Assembly (NCBI GenBank): GCA_041603535.1
Contig: JBFIEE010000004.1
Coordinates: 1 to 64,000 of the forward strand
Direction of reading: 5' to 3'
Length of the DNA: 64,000 nt
From: HB2-32-21 sp041603535
GTDB taxonomy: Bacteria > Pseudomonadota > Gammaproteobacteria > Pseudomonadales > Porticoccaceae
Positions 1 through 9,610 of the stretch are shown here, piece by piece. Within the stretch, counting starts at the first letter, position 1; each line of letters opens with the position of its first letter. The translations under genes were made by a program, and so were the position numbers. The notes beneath the pieces were generated by a model. It made no database searches. It saw only the letters and a program-made list of their open reading frames with translations, and was not told the DNA's origin.

Positions 1-347
1 ATGTTTATGTTAAGGCCAGTGACAGCCGCGTAGCCGCGGTCCCTGGTGGCGCCATCATAGCCGCAGTTTAATGCGCTACTCCTCAGCTTTCGTTACAGGG
101 CCGCTAAAATCGGGCCAGCTTCGGTGATGCGCCAGTTCGTGCGCAAGTTTGCCTGATTTATGGAGCCGCAGATCGGCAAGCAGCACCTGTGAAGACTGAG
201 TGAACATACTTTAAAAGCAGTGTCTTCTTGGGCTGTCAGTGGGTGAAACAGCTTGACCGAAGTGTGCTCTGGTCCTATACTCCTCCGCCCTCAAGACAGA
301 CGGTTTTACCAGGTCCGGATGTTGTGGGTATCACGCATAAGCAAGCC
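1..347. other. Left-edge region without a recognisable gene
   Basis: No open frame in this stretch looks like a conserved protein. In many gammaproteobacteria secG and a tRNA-Leu precede the initiator tRNA, but I find neither a SecG-like membrane sequence nor a second cloverleaf here. The last part contains the likely promoter of the tRNA. Confidence 0.5.
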
Positions 348-374
348 TTGGAAGCGTTGATGTAAGGTTATACA
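348..374 (+). promoter_or_regulatory. Possible promoter of the initiator tRNA
   Basis: A TTGGAA element (348-353) and a TATACA element (369-374) lie just upstream of the tRNA, so transcription would start close to its 5' end. The 15-bp spacer is shorter than the preferred 17, so the call is tentative. Confidence 0.3.
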
Positions 375-382
375 GAATTGAT

Positions 383-459
<77 letters not shown>

Positions 460-489
460 ATATTGCGCAGTTCGGTGCGTAGTGCGTGG

Positions 490-513
490 AGCCCCTGTTT
501 ACAGGGGCTTTTT
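490..513 (+). terminator. Intrinsic terminator after tRNA-fMet
   Basis: A 9-bp GC-rich stem (490-498 with 501-509) with a minimal loop is followed by a run of T. It sits between the tRNA and rimP, so it either ends the tRNA transcript or partly attenuates readthrough into the rimP operon. Confidence 0.8.
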
Positions 514-569
514 GTTATTGGATTAATTGACAGCGCAGCTTGCTGCCTGTTACCGGGCAAAAACGACGA

Positions 570-1025
570 ATGACTGCTTCGCGAGACACGTTGGTAGGTC
601 TAATAGAGCCTGTTGTAAGCGCAATGGATCTCGAGCTGTGGGGAGTGGAATTCTTCGCTGGCAGAAAGACCAGCGTGTTGCGAGTTTTTATTGATCGAGA
701 GGATGGTGTCGGAGTCGAAGATTGCGCCCGGGTTAGCCGCCAAATTAGTGCGTTGTTTGATGTGGAAGACCCTATTAACGGCGAGTACACTCTTGAGGTG
801 TCTTCGCCGGGATTGAGTCGACCACTGTATTCACTGACGCAGTACGGCCAGTATGTTGGCGAGATAATTGATTTGCAGTTGCGATTTCCGTTTGAAGGGA
901 GACGTAAGTTCAAGGGTGAATTAACCTCCGTCGATGCGGAGGACATCGTATTGGTGGTCGACGATCATGAATATATATTTCCATTTGATAGTATTGAGAA
1001 GGCGAAAGTAGTCCCTCGTTTCTAG
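570..1025 (+). CDS. rimP: Ribosome maturation factor RimP
   Basis: RimP assists maturation of the 30S subunit in the cytoplasm. The 151-residue product aligns throughout with E. coli RimP: the N-terminal alpha/beta domain with the E-x-E-G-V-x-V-[DE]-D-C-A region and the conserved LEVSSPGLxRPL segment near the middle, then an SH3-like C-terminal domain ending in a KAxxVPxF tail. An in-frame TTG at 540 would add ten residues, but the ATG at 570 fits the family's usual N-terminus. It is the first protein gene of the rimP-nusA-infB-rbfA-truB-rpsO-pnp series and precedes nusA by 23 bp. Confidence 0.95.
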   Translation: MTASRDTLVGLIEPVVSAMDLELWGVEFFAGRKTSVLRVFIDREDGVGVEDCARVSRQISALFDVEDPINGEYTLEVSSPGLSRPLYSLTQYGQYVGEIIDLQLRFPFEGRRKFKGELTSVDAEDIVLVVDDHEYIFPFDSIEKAKVVPRF

Positions 1026-1048
1026 TCGAATACATGTGAGACTTACGG

Positions 1049-2542
1049 ATGAATAAAGAAATATTACTGGTTGCTGAAGCGGTGTCGAATGAAAAGGGCG
1101 TCTCAAGGGATGTCATTTTTGAGGCGATCGAACAGGCGTTAGCCATGGCGACTAAAAAACGTTACGACGAGGAGTCTAACGTGCGTGTGGTTATCGATCG
1201 CGAGAGCGGTAATTATCAGACTTTCCGTTGGTGGGACGTCGTCGGCGACGAGACGCTGGCCGAACTGGGCACCCAATTTACGCTTCAGGAAGCTCATGAG
1301 AAGGATCCCGCGCTGGTAGCCGGTGATGTTTATGAAGAAAGTGTCGAAAACGTAGGGTTTGGCCGTATTGCTGCCCAGACTGCCAAGCAGGTTATTGTGC
1401 AGAAAGTACGCGATGCTGAGCGCGAGTTGGTTGCTGCCAAGTATCGTGACCGTGTTGGCGATCTGATTAATGGCACCGTCAAAAAAGTAACGCGCGAGCA
1501 TATTATTGTGGATTTGGGCAATAACGCTGAAGGCATCTTGCCGCGAGAAGAGCTGGTGGGGCGCGAAGTTTTCCGTGTCAATGATCGCGTTCGAGCGATC
1601 TTACACGGTGTCCGCAGTGAGGGCCGTGGTCCGCAGTTATTGCTGAGTCGCGCATGCAATGAAATGTTGATCGAATTGTTTCGCATCGAAGTACCAGAAA
1701 TTGCTGAGCAGGTGATTGAGATTCGAGCCGCGGCGCGGGATCACGGATCACGCGCAAAAATAGCGGTAAAAACCAATGACGGTCGGATCGATCCGATAGG
1801 TGCCTGTGTCGGCATGCGCGGTGCCAGGGTGCAGGCCGTGTCCAATGAACTGGATGGGGAGCGTATTGATATCGTGCTTTGGGACGATAATGCAGCGCAA
1901 CTGGTCATCAATGCCATGGCCCCGGCAGAAGTTGAGTCGATCATCGTCGACGAAGATACACATGCGATGGATGTGGCGGTGGCGCAGGATAATCTTGCCC
2001 AGGCGATTGGCAAAAATGGACAGAATGTTCGTCTCGCTGCTGAGCTGACCGGCTGGCGGATTAATATTATGACCGTCGACGAGATAGAAGCGAAGCAAAG
2101 CGCGGAGGTGGGCGATATCATTGCCGAGTTTATGAAAAAACTTGATGTTGATGAAGACGTCGCTGTGGTTCTGGCGGAAGAGGGCTTTACCTCGGTTGAA
2201 GAGGTGGCGTACGTCCCCCTGGAAGAGCTCGCGACAATAGAAGGGTTTGACCAGGATATAGCGGCAGAATTGCGCGCCAGGGCGAAGGATGCCCTACTCA
2301 CCCATGCCCTCGCTTCGGAAGAAGAGTTAGCCAATGCTGAGCCTGCCGAAGATCTTTTGACTATGGCAGGTATGGATCAGACGCTGGCCTACAAGTTGGC
2401 TGCCAGCGGTATCGTTACTATGGAAGACCTTGCGGAACAATCAGTTGACGATTTGCTGGACATCGAAAACCTCGATCCCGAGCGTGCCGGTCAACTGATT
2501 ATGGCGGCTCGCGCGCCCTGGTTTGCAGAAGAATCTCAGTAA
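1049..2542 (+). CDS. nusA: Transcription termination/antitermination factor NusA
   Basis: NusA binds RNA polymerase and modulates pausing, termination and antitermination. The 497-residue length is the same as in enterobacteria. Visible in order are the N-terminal RNAP-binding domain (about 1-130), an S1 domain (about 135-200), tandem KH domains (about 200-345, with GACVGMRGARVQ and IGKNGQNVRLA loops) and two C-terminal acidic repeats (about 365-490). Those repeats mark the gammaproteobacterial form. The gene is flanked by rimP and infB in the canonical order. Confidence 0.98.
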   Translation: MNKEILLVAEAVSNEKGVSRDVIFEAIEQALAMATKKRYDEESNVRVVIDRESGNYQTFRWWDVVGDETLAELGTQFTLQEAHEKDPALVAGDVYEESVENVGFGRIAAQTAKQVIVQKVRDAERELVAAKYRDRVGDLINGTVKKVTREHIIVDLGNNAEGILPREELVGREVFRVNDRVRAILHGVRSEGRGPQLLLSRACNEMLIELFRIEVPEIAEQVIEIRAAARDHGSRAKIAVKTNDGRIDPIGACVGMRGARVQAVSNELDGERIDIVLWDDNAAQLVINAMAPAEVESIIVDEDTHAMDVAVAQDNLAQAIGKNGQNVRLAAELTGWRINIMTVDEIEAKQSAEVGDIIAEFMKKLDVDEDVAVVLAEEGFTSVEEVAYVPLEELATIEGFDQDIAAELRARAKDALLTHALASEEELANAEPAEDLLTMAGMDQTLAYKLAASGIVTMEDLAEQSVDDLLDIENLDPERAGQLIMAARAPWFAEESQ

Positions 2543-2586
2543 CCACTATAAACCGGCGCGACAAGGTTATTAAATGAGGAAAACAA

Positions 2587-5100
2587 ATGGCTGAAGTTAC
2601 TGTAAGCGAACTTGCCGAAACCGTTGGTGCATCGGTTGAGCGCTTGCTGACACAGATGCGGGATGCAGGGCTGCCTCAGAAAACTGGTGATGAAAAAGTT
2701 TCAGATCAAGAGAAGCAGAAACTGCTGGCGCATCTGAAAAGTTTGCATGGTGAGCAGGCCGGTGATCCCAAAAAAATCACCTTGCGTCGCAAGAGTGTCA
2801 GTACGTTAAAAGCCGGTGCTGGCAGAAAAACTGTCAATGTAGAGGTGCGTAAAAAGCGCACCTATGTGAAACGAGAGTCCGGTGACGAGCTGCTTGATGG
2901 AGCGGCTGCAGAAACCCCGGTCGTAGCGGTTGCGCAAGCCGCCGGTGCTGCGCACAGGAATCTGGATGATGCTGAGGATAAGCGTTTAGCGGCCATCGAG
3001 GCACGCAAAAGAGATGAAGAGGCGGCACGGCTTGCTGCCGAAGCAGCGGCATTGAAAAAAGCCGAGGGAGAAGCGTTGCGTGCTAGTGTGGTTGCGACGC
3101 CTGAAGCGCCCGCTGCCGAAGAATCGACCAGTAAGCCTGTCAAAAAACGTGAATTGCGTGAAGACGATATTGAAGATAAGCCAAAGAAGAAAAAGCCTAT
3201 AAAGGGCGCGCGCAAGCCAAAAGTAGATGAGCTTATCGCGGAAGGCGATCTGGAAGAAAGCGCACCCAAAAAACTCCGTTTAACGTCTGGCGGGCCGGTC
3301 GCCAAGGTAGAGAACGTACATCTTTTTAAGAAACCAACGGGCAAGATTATTTACGACGTAGAGATCGAAGAAACGATTGTTGTGAGCGACCTGGCGCAGA
3401 AAATGTCTGTCAAGGCTGCTGCCGTTATTAAAGAGTTGATGAAAATGGGCACCATGGCCACCATCAACGATAGCGTAGACCAGGACACCGCGATGCTGGT
3501 GGTGACGGAGCTGGGGCACAACCCGGTACCGGTCAAGGCAGAGGCCATTGAAGACGAGCTGCGTCAGGCACTGGCGTTCGCTGGCAATGGCGAACCCAGG
3601 GCGCCAGTTGTGACGGTGATGGGTCATGTAGATCATGGTAAAACCTCATTGCTTGATTACATACGCAAGACCCGCGTTGCCTCAGGAGAGGCCGGTGGTA
3701 TCACGCAACATATTGGCGCCTATCACGTCGATACCCCCCACGGCATGATTACCTTTCTCGATACCCCGGGTCACGCGGCGTTTACTGCGATGCGGGCCCG
3801 TGGCGCGAAGGCGACGGATGTGGTCGTGCTGGTGGTTGCAGCTGATGATGGTGTTATGCCCCAGACCGAAGAGGCCATTCTCCACGCCCGAGCGGCTGGA
3901 GTGCCGATTGTTGTAGCCATTAACAAAATTGATAAGGAGGGCGCTGATCCCGACCGCGTCACCAATGAGCTGTCCGTCAAAGAAGTGATTCCAGAAGAGT
4001 GGGGCGGCGATACCCAGTTTGTCAAAGTCTCGGCGCATACCGGCGACGGTATCGACAGGTTACTTGAAGCCATCCTGTTACAGGCTGAATTACTGGAACT
4101 GACTGCGCCCGTCGATGTGCCAGCTCAGGGTGTGATTGTAGAGGCGCGTTTGGAGAAAGGTCGCGGCGTTGTTGCTACCGCGCTAGTTCAGTCAGGAACC
4201 CTACGTAAGGGCGACTTCATGCTGGCAGGACAGAGTATTGGGAAAATCCGTGCCATGACTGACGAGGCTGGTAAAGCCATTGTCGAGGCCGGGCCTTCCA
4301 TACCCGTAGAAATCCTCGGTCTTGATGTGCCCCCGGAAGCAGGGGATGAGTTTGCCGTCATGAGTGACGAGCGCAAGGCCCGTGAAGTGTCTCAGTTCCG
4401 CCAGCAAAAAACGCGGGAAGCGAAGGTGGTTCGCCAGCAGGCTTCACAAATGGAGAACATGTTTGCCACCTTTGAAGGCAGCGGAAAGAAAGTCCTGCCG
4501 GTGCTCGTAAAGACAGATGTCCGCGGATCACTCGAAGCTATTTTGTCAGCACTGGCCGACTTTGGCACTGATGAAGTAGCTGTCACAGTCGTCTCTTCTG
4601 GTGTTGGTGGGCTTAACGAATCCGACATAGATCTGGCTACCACCACGGGCGCGGTGGTGATTGGTTTTAACGTGCGCGCCGATGCGGCCGCACGGCGCCG
4701 CGCCCAGGCTGAGGGCACGGAAATACGCTACTACAGCATCATATACAATTTGCTTGATGAGATTAAAAAAGCGCTATCTGGAATGCTCGACCCCGAAGTG
4801 CGTGAGGATATAGTGGGTATTGCCGAAGTGCGCGAGGCGTTCAAGTCGCCGAAATTTGGGCTGGTGGCCGGTTGCATTGTTATCGAGGGCACTGTGTACC
4901 GCAACAAACCGATTCGGGTGCTGCGGGAAAATGTTGTGATATATCAGGGTGAGCTGGAATCCCTGCGACGGTTTAAGGACGATGTCAATGAGGTTCGCAG
5001 CGGCACTGAATGCGGTATCGGAGTCAAGGATTACAACGATATTAAAGTTGGTGATCAGATAGAGGTTTACGACATCAAGCACATCGCTCGAGAACTCTAG
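2587..5100 (+). CDS. infB: Translation initiation factor IF-2
   Basis: IF-2 is the GTPase that places fMet-tRNA on the 30S subunit and promotes subunit joining. The 837-residue protein has the small N-terminal IF2_N fold, a long charged Ala/Lys/Glu-rich linker (about 60-230), a second IF2_N-like subdomain (about 245-320) and the GTPase domain. The G1 motif GHVDHGKTS starts near residue 345; DTPGH and NKID motifs follow. Domains II to IV end in a typical YDIKHIARE tail. A TGAGGA Shine-Dalgarno precedes the ATG. The initiator tRNA and its factor sit in one cluster. Confidence 0.98.
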   Translation: MAEVTVSELAETVGASVERLLTQMRDAGLPQKTGDEKVSDQEKQKLLAHLKSLHGEQAGDPKKITLRRKSVSTLKAGAGRKTVNVEVRKKRTYVKRESGDELLDGAAAETPVVAVAQAAGAAHRNLDDAEDKRLAAIEARKRDEEAARLAAEAAALKKAEGEALRASVVATPEAPAAEESTSKPVKKRELREDDIEDKPKKKKPIKGARKPKVDELIAEGDLEESAPKKLRLTSGGPVAKVENVHLFKKPTGKIIYDVEIEETIVVSDLAQKMSVKAAAVIKELMKMGTMATINDSVDQDTAMLVVTELGHNPVPVKAEAIEDELRQALAFAGNGEPRAPVVTVMGHVDHGKTSLLDYIRKTRVASGEAGGITQHIGAYHVDTPHGMITFLDTPGHAAFTAMRARGAKATDVVVLVVAADDGVMPQTEEAILHARAAGVPIVVAINKIDKEGADPDRVTNELSVKEVIPEEWGGDTQFVKVSAHTGDGIDRLLEAILLQAELLELTAPVDVPAQGVIVEARLEKGRGVVATALVQSGTLRKGDFMLAGQSIGKIRAMTDEAGKAIVEAGPSIPVEILGLDVPPEAGDEFAVMSDERKAREVSQFRQQKTREAKVVRQQASQMENMFATFEGSGKKVLPVLVKTDVRGSLEAILSALADFGTDEVAVTVVSSGVGGLNESDIDLATTTGAVVIGFNVRADAAARRRAQAEGTEIRYYSIIYNLLDEIKKALSGMLDPEVREDIVGIAEVREAFKSPKFGLVAGCIVIEGTVYRNKPIRVLRENVVIYQGELESLRRFKDDVNEVRSGTECGIGVKDYNDIKVGDQIEVYDIKHIAREL

Positions 5101-5112
5101 AGCTACTGTTTC

Positions 5113-5517
5113 GTGCCTAGAGAGTTTAGCCGCAGTGAGCGGGTGGCCGATGCGGTGCAGCGCGAGCTGGCCGAGTTGATTCGCCAGGAGATTCGCGATC
5201 CGCGTCTGGCGTTGGTCAATATTACCGGGGTCGACGTCAGTCGCGATCTCGCTGTTGCGAAGATACACGTTAATTTTATTGCGCGCCCAGAAGGACCAGA
5301 ACACGCTGACCGTACGATTGCGCAGGACATAGCAACGCTTAATAAAGCTTCGGGCTTTCTACGTACCCATCTGGCCCAACGCCTGCGCCTGCGAATAACT
5401 CCACGGCTGACCTTTGTATACGATGACACCGGTGATCGAGGCCAACATCTGGCGGCTTTAATAGACTACGCTGTCGCTCAGAATCGAAAGCCAGCGACAG
5501 ATACAGAGGACGACTAG
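5113..5517 (+). CDS. rbfA: 30S ribosome-binding factor RbfA
   Basis: RbfA is a KH-like cold-shock factor needed for late 30S maturation and 16S 5'-end processing. The 134-residue product begins with the family pattern RxERVADAVQRELAELIRQ-E-I-RDPR and ends in a short disordered acidic tail. It starts at GTG, 12 nt after the infB stop, so coupling to infB is likely. Confidence 0.95.
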   Translation: MPREFSRSERVADAVQRELAELIRQEIRDPRLALVNITGVDVSRDLAVAKIHVNFIARPEGPEHADRTIAQDIATLNKASGFLRTHLAQRLRLRITPRLTFVYDDTGDRGQHLAALIDYAVAQNRKPATDTEDD

Positions 5518-5518
5518 A

Positions 5519-6460
5519 TTGGCAAAGCGTCGCACCAAAGGCAGGCCTGTTGACGGTATCCTGATACTTGACAAGCCCGCAGGATTAACTTCGAACGAAG
5601 CTTTGCAGAAAGTAAAGTATCTGTTTTATGCGGCCAAAGCTGGTCATACGGGTAGCCTGGACCCCCTCGCGACGGGCGTACTCCCGATATGCTTTGGTGA
5701 AGCCACCAAGTTCACCCAGTTTTTGCTGGAGGCTGACAAAGTGTATCGCAGCACTTTCAGTTTAGGAGTGGCCACGGAAACGGGCGATGCCGACGGGAAA
5801 GTCATAAATCGCATTGATGCAAGCGGCTTGACTGCCGAGCAAGTTGAGGCGGCGCTGCCGGGTTTTCGGGGCGAAATCGAACAGATTCCGTCGATGTATT
5901 CAGCGCTCAAGCATGGTGGCCAGCCGCTTTATAAATTAGCGCGTCAGGGTATTGAGGTCGAACGTGAAGCCCGCCAGGCAACCATCCTCAGGTTTGACTT
6001 GCTGGCTTTCAGGGCTGGCGAAGTGGCGGAAGCGGATGTCGATATACACTGCAGCAAAGGCACGTATATTCGTACCATCGCTGAGGATCTTGGCAAGGCA
6101 CTAGGCGTCGGTGCACACGTGTCTGGATTGCGCCGTACGGCGGCAGGGCCTTTTAATCTCGACGATGCTATCACCCTGGAGCAGCTTGAGGCATTAAGGG
6201 AGGGTAAGCGGGCTGAAGATCTGGATTTTCTATTGCGGCCCCTGGATGCTGCGGTGGGTGATCGATTAGCTGTCGAGCTGTCCGAGAGTGCCGCATGGTA
6301 TTTCCGTCGTGGCCAGCCGGTCATGACACCGGTGGTCTATCAGAATGCGATGGAAGGCGATATAGTGCGCATCTTTCGGGCCGACGGAGACTTTTTAGGC
6401 GTTGGCGAAGTTCTTGATGATGGGCGAGTTACGCCCCGTCGTCTGGTTGCGGGTCAGTAA
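5519..6460 (+). CDS. truB: tRNA pseudouridine(55) synthase TruB
   Basis: TruB makes pseudouridine 55 in the T-arm of tRNAs. The catalytic motif GHTGSLDPLATGVLP is present with the nucleophile at Asp48, followed by the KxYxxxxxLG motif and a C-terminal PUA-like domain (about 250-313). The start is a TTG one base after the rbfA stop. An AGAGGA Shine-Dalgarno inside the end of rbfA is correctly placed, and the N-terminus has the usual KRRxKGRPVDGILILDKP form, so the TTG is well supported. Confidence 0.96.
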   Translation: MAKRRTKGRPVDGILILDKPAGLTSNEALQKVKYLFYAAKAGHTGSLDPLATGVLPICFGEATKFTQFLLEADKVYRSTFSLGVATETGDADGKVINRIDASGLTAEQVEAALPGFRGEIEQIPSMYSALKHGGQPLYKLARQGIEVEREARQATILRFDLLAFRAGEVAEADVDIHCSKGTYIRTIAEDLGKALGVGAHVSGLRRTAAGPFNLDDAITLEQLEALREGKRAEDLDFLLRPLDAAVGDRLAVELSESAAWYFRRGQPVMTPVVYQNAMEGDIVRIFRADGDFLGVGEVLDDGRVTPRRLVAGQ

Positions 6461-6593
6461 CGGACCTGTATTAGGTTGCTGAACTGTTTACGGCCGGTTT
6501 GTTCTTTATAACTGGTTGTTTCGGCACAAACTGGGTTGTCTGTAAATATGCACGGACGAACCCGTATTACTTGGCATATTTGGAGAGAAAGAC

Positions 6594-6863
6594 ATGGCAC
6601 TGAGTGCAGAAGAGAAAGCGGTTATTGTTAAAGACAACGCACGTGGCGAAGGGGATACCGGTTCTCCGGAAGTACAGGTCGCCCTGTTAACGGCGAATAT
6701 AAATAAGTTGCAGAGTCACTTCGCAAGCTACAAAAAAGACCACCACTCTCGTCGCGGTTTGATCCGCATGGTTAATCAGCGCAGGAAATTGCTTGATTAC
6801 CTCAAGAGCAAGGATGTCGATCGCTATAGCCAGCTAATCAAGAAGTTGGGTCTGCGTCGATAG
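6594..6863 (+). CDS. rpsO: 30S ribosomal protein S15
   Basis: S15 is a primary 16S rRNA-binding protein of the 30S platform. The 89-residue helical protein matches the family over its whole length, with the DTGSPEVQVALLT and HxxDxHSRRGL-type regions. A GGAGA Shine-Dalgarno precedes the ATG. The 133-bp gap after truB leaves room for a separate promoter, as in E. coli, but I could not settle on one. Confidence 0.98.
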   Translation: MALSAEEKAVIVKDNARGEGDTGSPEVQVALLTANINKLQSHFASYKKDHHSRRGLIRMVNQRRKLLDYLKSKDVDRYSQLIKKLGLRR

Positions 6864-6873
6864 TAAATTCATA

Positions 6874-6900
6874 GCAATGGCCCCGTACCGGGGCCATTGC
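6874..6900 (+). terminator. rpsO-pnp intergenic hairpin
   Basis: A perfect 12-bp stem (6874-6885 with 6889-6900) with a 3-nt loop lies between rpsO and pnp. The following sequence is only weakly T-rich, so readthrough into pnp is expected. In E. coli this position carries the t1 terminator and an RNase III processing site that controls pnp; similar use here is inference. Confidence 0.75.
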
Positions 6901-6922
6901 CGTTATTCAATAGGTGAAAATT

Positions 6923-9079
6923 GTGAATCCCGTAAGTAAATCATTCCAATACGGCAAGCATACCGTCACGCTCGAAACTGGCCGCATTGCGCGTCAGGCA
7001 ACAGGTGCGGTGTTGTGCAGCATGGACGATACGACAGTCCTGTGTACGGTGGTAGCTGCCAAAGAAGCTCGAGAAGGCCAGGATTTCTTCCCACTGACGG
7101 TCAACTATCAGGAAAAAACCTATGCTGCCGGAAAAATCCCCGGTGGTTTTTTCAAGCGTGAAGGCCGCCCCACGGAAAAGGAAACCCTGACCTGTCGGTT
7201 AATTGACCGTCCCATCAGACCCCTTTTCCCCAATGGTTTTCGTAACGAAGTACAGGTCGTGTTGACAGTGATGTCATCTAATAAGGATGTTGACCCCGAT
7301 ATTGCTTCCCTGATTGGTGCTTCCGCTGCACTGGCTATTTCCGGTGTGCCATTTAATGGCCCCATTGGCGCTGCGCGGGTTGGCTACAATGAGGAAGAAG
7401 GCTATCTGCTGAATCCTACGTATTCGGCGCTGGAAAATTCCAGGCTGGATATGGTTGTTGCAGGCACCAGAGATGCGGTGTTGATGGTTGAATCCGAAGC
7501 CAAAGAACTGCCGGAAGACCTCATGCTGGGCGCCGTTCTTTATGCGCACCAGGAAATGCAGGCGGTTATCCAGGTTATCGAAGAGTTGGTTCGTGAAGCG
7601 GGCAAGCCCAAATGGGAATGGCAGGCGGAACCGGAAAAGACAGCTGTTATTGACAGGCTCAAGGCCGAAATCGGTTCAGCCATTGATGCCGCCTACCTTA
7701 TTACTGACAAGCAGCAACGCAGTACCAAGCTGGGTGAGTTGCGTACCGCTGCCATTGCTAGCATGGTAGTAGAAGGCGGAGACATTAGCGCCGATGATAT
7801 TCGCGATGCCTTTAAAAAGCTTGAGAAGAAGATTGTGCGTGGCCGTATCATCCGTGGCGAACCCAGAATTGATGGGCGCGACAACACCACCGTTCGTCCC
7901 ATTGCGGTCGAAGTGGGTATGCTCAAGAATACCCATGGCTCGGCTCTGTTTACGCGTGGTGAAACCCAGGCCATCGTGGTCAGTACGCTCGGTTCTTTGC
8001 GTGATGCGCAACGTATCGAAGCCCTCGCCGGCAGCAAGGAAGACCCGTTTATGCTGCACTACAACTTTCCTCCCTATTCGGTCGGCGAAGCGGGTCGTAT
8101 GGGAGGCACTAGTCGTCGTGAAATTGGTCATGGCCGACTTGCGCGCAGAGGCATTGCCGCTGTGTTGCCTGACCAGGAGTCGTTTCCCTATACCATTCGC
8201 GTGGTATCTGAAATCACTGAATCCAACGGTTCCAGCTCCATGGCTTCGGTTTGCGGTTCGAGTCTGTCACTGATGGATGCGGGTGTGCCAATCAAGGCGC
8301 CTGTTGCGGGTATTGCCATGGGTTTGGTTAAGGAGCCAGAAGGCTTTGCCGTGCTCACCGATATCCTGGGCGATGAGGATCATCTCGGCGATATGGACTT
8401 TAAGGTGGCTGGTACCGCTGCCGGTATTACCGCGTTGCAGATGGATATCAAAATCGAGGGCATTACTGAAGAAATTATGGACGTTGCGCTAACTCAGGCA
8501 CTGCAGGCGCGGCTGCATATTCTCGGTGAAATGAACAGGGTTATTGATAAGAGTCGTCAGGAAGTAGCCGATACTGCACCGCGTTATGCAACCCTGAAGA
8601 TCGACCCTGATAAAATCCGCGATGTTATTGGCAAGGGCGGTGCAACCATTCGCGCCCTCACCGATGAAACGGGTGCGACTATCGACATTAAAGATGATGG
8701 CAGCATTCGCATATACAGTGATAACCGTGACAGCCTGGATATGGCCGTATTCCGCATTGAGGAAATCACCGCTGAAGCGGAGGTTGGTCGTATTTATGAT
8801 GGCACGGTGGCGCGGATTGTTGATTTTGGCGCGTTTGTGACCATCATGCCGGGTACCGATGGCCTGGTTCACATCTCGCAAATCGCTGAAGAACGGGTGA
8901 ATAAGGTGACCGATTACCTGTCCGAAGGACAGCAGATCAAGGTCAAGGTGCTGGATGTCGACGCCCGTGGCCGTATCAAACTGTCAATGAAAGAAGTATC
9001 TGAAGCGGAAGGTGGCTTGCCCCGGCGGGATGTGTCGGAGCAGGCGGAAGATGCTCAGGATGCCGATCAGTCTGCCTGA
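6923..9079 (+). CDS. pnp: Polyribonucleotide nucleotidyltransferase (PNPase)
   Basis: PNPase degrades RNA 3' to 5' by phosphorolysis and is a degradosome component. The 718-residue product has two RNase PH domains separated by an all-helical domain, then a KH domain (IGKGGATIRALTDETG, near 570) and an S1 domain (about 620-690), ending in a short acidic tail. A GTG at 6914 would give three more residues. However, it lies within the AGGTGA Shine-Dalgarno that is ideally spaced for the GTG at 6923, and the resulting N-terminus (NPVSKSFQYG) matches E. coli PNPase. Confidence 0.97.
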   Translation: MNPVSKSFQYGKHTVTLETGRIARQATGAVLCSMDDTTVLCTVVAAKEAREGQDFFPLTVNYQEKTYAAGKIPGGFFKREGRPTEKETLTCRLIDRPIRPLFPNGFRNEVQVVLTVMSSNKDVDPDIASLIGASAALAISGVPFNGPIGAARVGYNEEEGYLLNPTYSALENSRLDMVVAGTRDAVLMVESEAKELPEDLMLGAVLYAHQEMQAVIQVIEELVREAGKPKWEWQAEPEKTAVIDRLKAEIGSAIDAAYLITDKQQRSTKLGELRTAAIASMVVEGGDISADDIRDAFKKLEKKIVRGRIIRGEPRIDGRDNTTVRPIAVEVGMLKNTHGSALFTRGETQAIVVSTLGSLRDAQRIEALAGSKEDPFMLHYNFPPYSVGEAGRMGGTSRREIGHGRLARRGIAAVLPDQESFPYTIRVVSEITESNGSSSMASVCGSSLSLMDAGVPIKAPVAGIAMGLVKEPEGFAVLTDILGDEDHLGDMDFKVAGTAAGITALQMDIKIEGITEEIMDVALTQALQARLHILGEMNRVIDKSRQEVADTAPRYATLKIDPDKIRDVIGKGGATIRALTDETGATIDIKDDGSIRIYSDNRDSLDMAVFRIEEITAEAEVGRIYDGTVARIVDFGAFVTIMPGTDGLVHISQIAEERVNKVTDYLSEGQQIKVKVLDVDARGRIKLSMKEVSEAEGGLPRRDVSEQAEDAQDADQSA

Positions 9080-9080
9080 T

Positions 9081-9124
9081 CAGACATAAAAAAACGGGGC
9101 TAAAGCCCCGTTTTTTTATGTCTG
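9081..9124 (+). terminator. Strong intrinsic terminator after pnp
   Basis: A 20-bp perfect inverted repeat (9081-9100 with 9105-9124) encloses a TAAA loop. The GC core is flanked by an A-run on the left and a T-run on the right, so it can act in both directions. It ends the ribosome/RNA-decay superoperon. Confidence 0.93.
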
Positions 9125-9191
9125 CGAAAAGCTGGTTGCCAGGTGTGAAGCACGGTTACTTTGTTCTTCACGGTTCAGGCGCAGCTGTGCG

Positions 9192-9395
9192 TTAGCCTGC
9201 ACTCTGTCTGATAAGTACTTCCAGCTTTGCCAGGCTGGCAAATACCATCAGGCCGACCCCACCACTAAAAACCGTTAAAGCCTCGTAGTTCAGTAAATAG
9301 GATTCCCCCAACACTCTGGTAAGCCCCGCTGCCAGGCACATGACAATTCCGAGCCCGCCCGCTGTGTTCGCCAAGCCTGCAATTATTTTAATCAT
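9192..9395 (-). CDS. Small two-helix membrane protein, function unknown
   Basis: The product has 67 residues and two hydrophobic segments (about 5-25 and 40-60) separated by a short loop, so it is predicted to be an inner-membrane protein. I do not recognise its family. A longer frame exists, but the start at 9395 is preceded by a perfect AGGAGG at ideal spacing, and a good promoter lies just upstream. These signals support a real expressed gene. It is divergent from the MOSC gene. Confidence 0.7.
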   Translation of the reverse strand: MIKIIAGLANTAGGLGIVMCLAAGLTRVLGESYLLNYEALTVFSGGVGLMVFASLAKLEVLIRQSAG

Positions 9396-9424
9396 TCTGC
9401 CTCCTGTTGGGCGCTTGTCTGGTA

Positions 9425-9453
9425 ACGATAGCGACACGCGTTGCGATTGACAA
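9425..9453 (-). promoter_or_regulatory. Sigma-70 promoter of the small membrane protein
   Basis: On the minus strand, TTGTCA (9448-9453) and TATCGT (9425-9430) are separated by 17 bp, about 30 bp upstream of the start codon at 9395. Confidence 0.55.
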
Positions 9454-9535
9454 TAGCAAGCGAGGCGAGAGCATGACCAGATCGCGGGATGGTGAAATGG
9501 GGGAAAAATAATCGCAGGTTTTGAGTGCCGCAAAA

Positions 9536-9565
9536 TTGACTATGCGGCGTCGGCTGTCTTTTAAT
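9536..9565 (+). promoter_or_regulatory. Sigma-70 promoter of the MOSC gene
   Basis: TTGACT (9536-9541) and TTTAAT (9560-9565) are separated by 18 bp, with five of six consensus matches each, about 45 bp upstream of the ATG at 9611. Confidence 0.5.
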
Positions 9566-9610
9566 AGGCGGACAGGGAGATCGTTAATCTGGCAGGGATC
9601 GAACAAGCGT

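Noticed and set aside
1..347. secG end or tRNA-Leu upstream of the initiator tRNA
   Set aside because: No SecG-like membrane segment and no second cloverleaf or CCA-ended sequence was found. A roughly 50-codon frame ending just before the tRNA looks non-coding.
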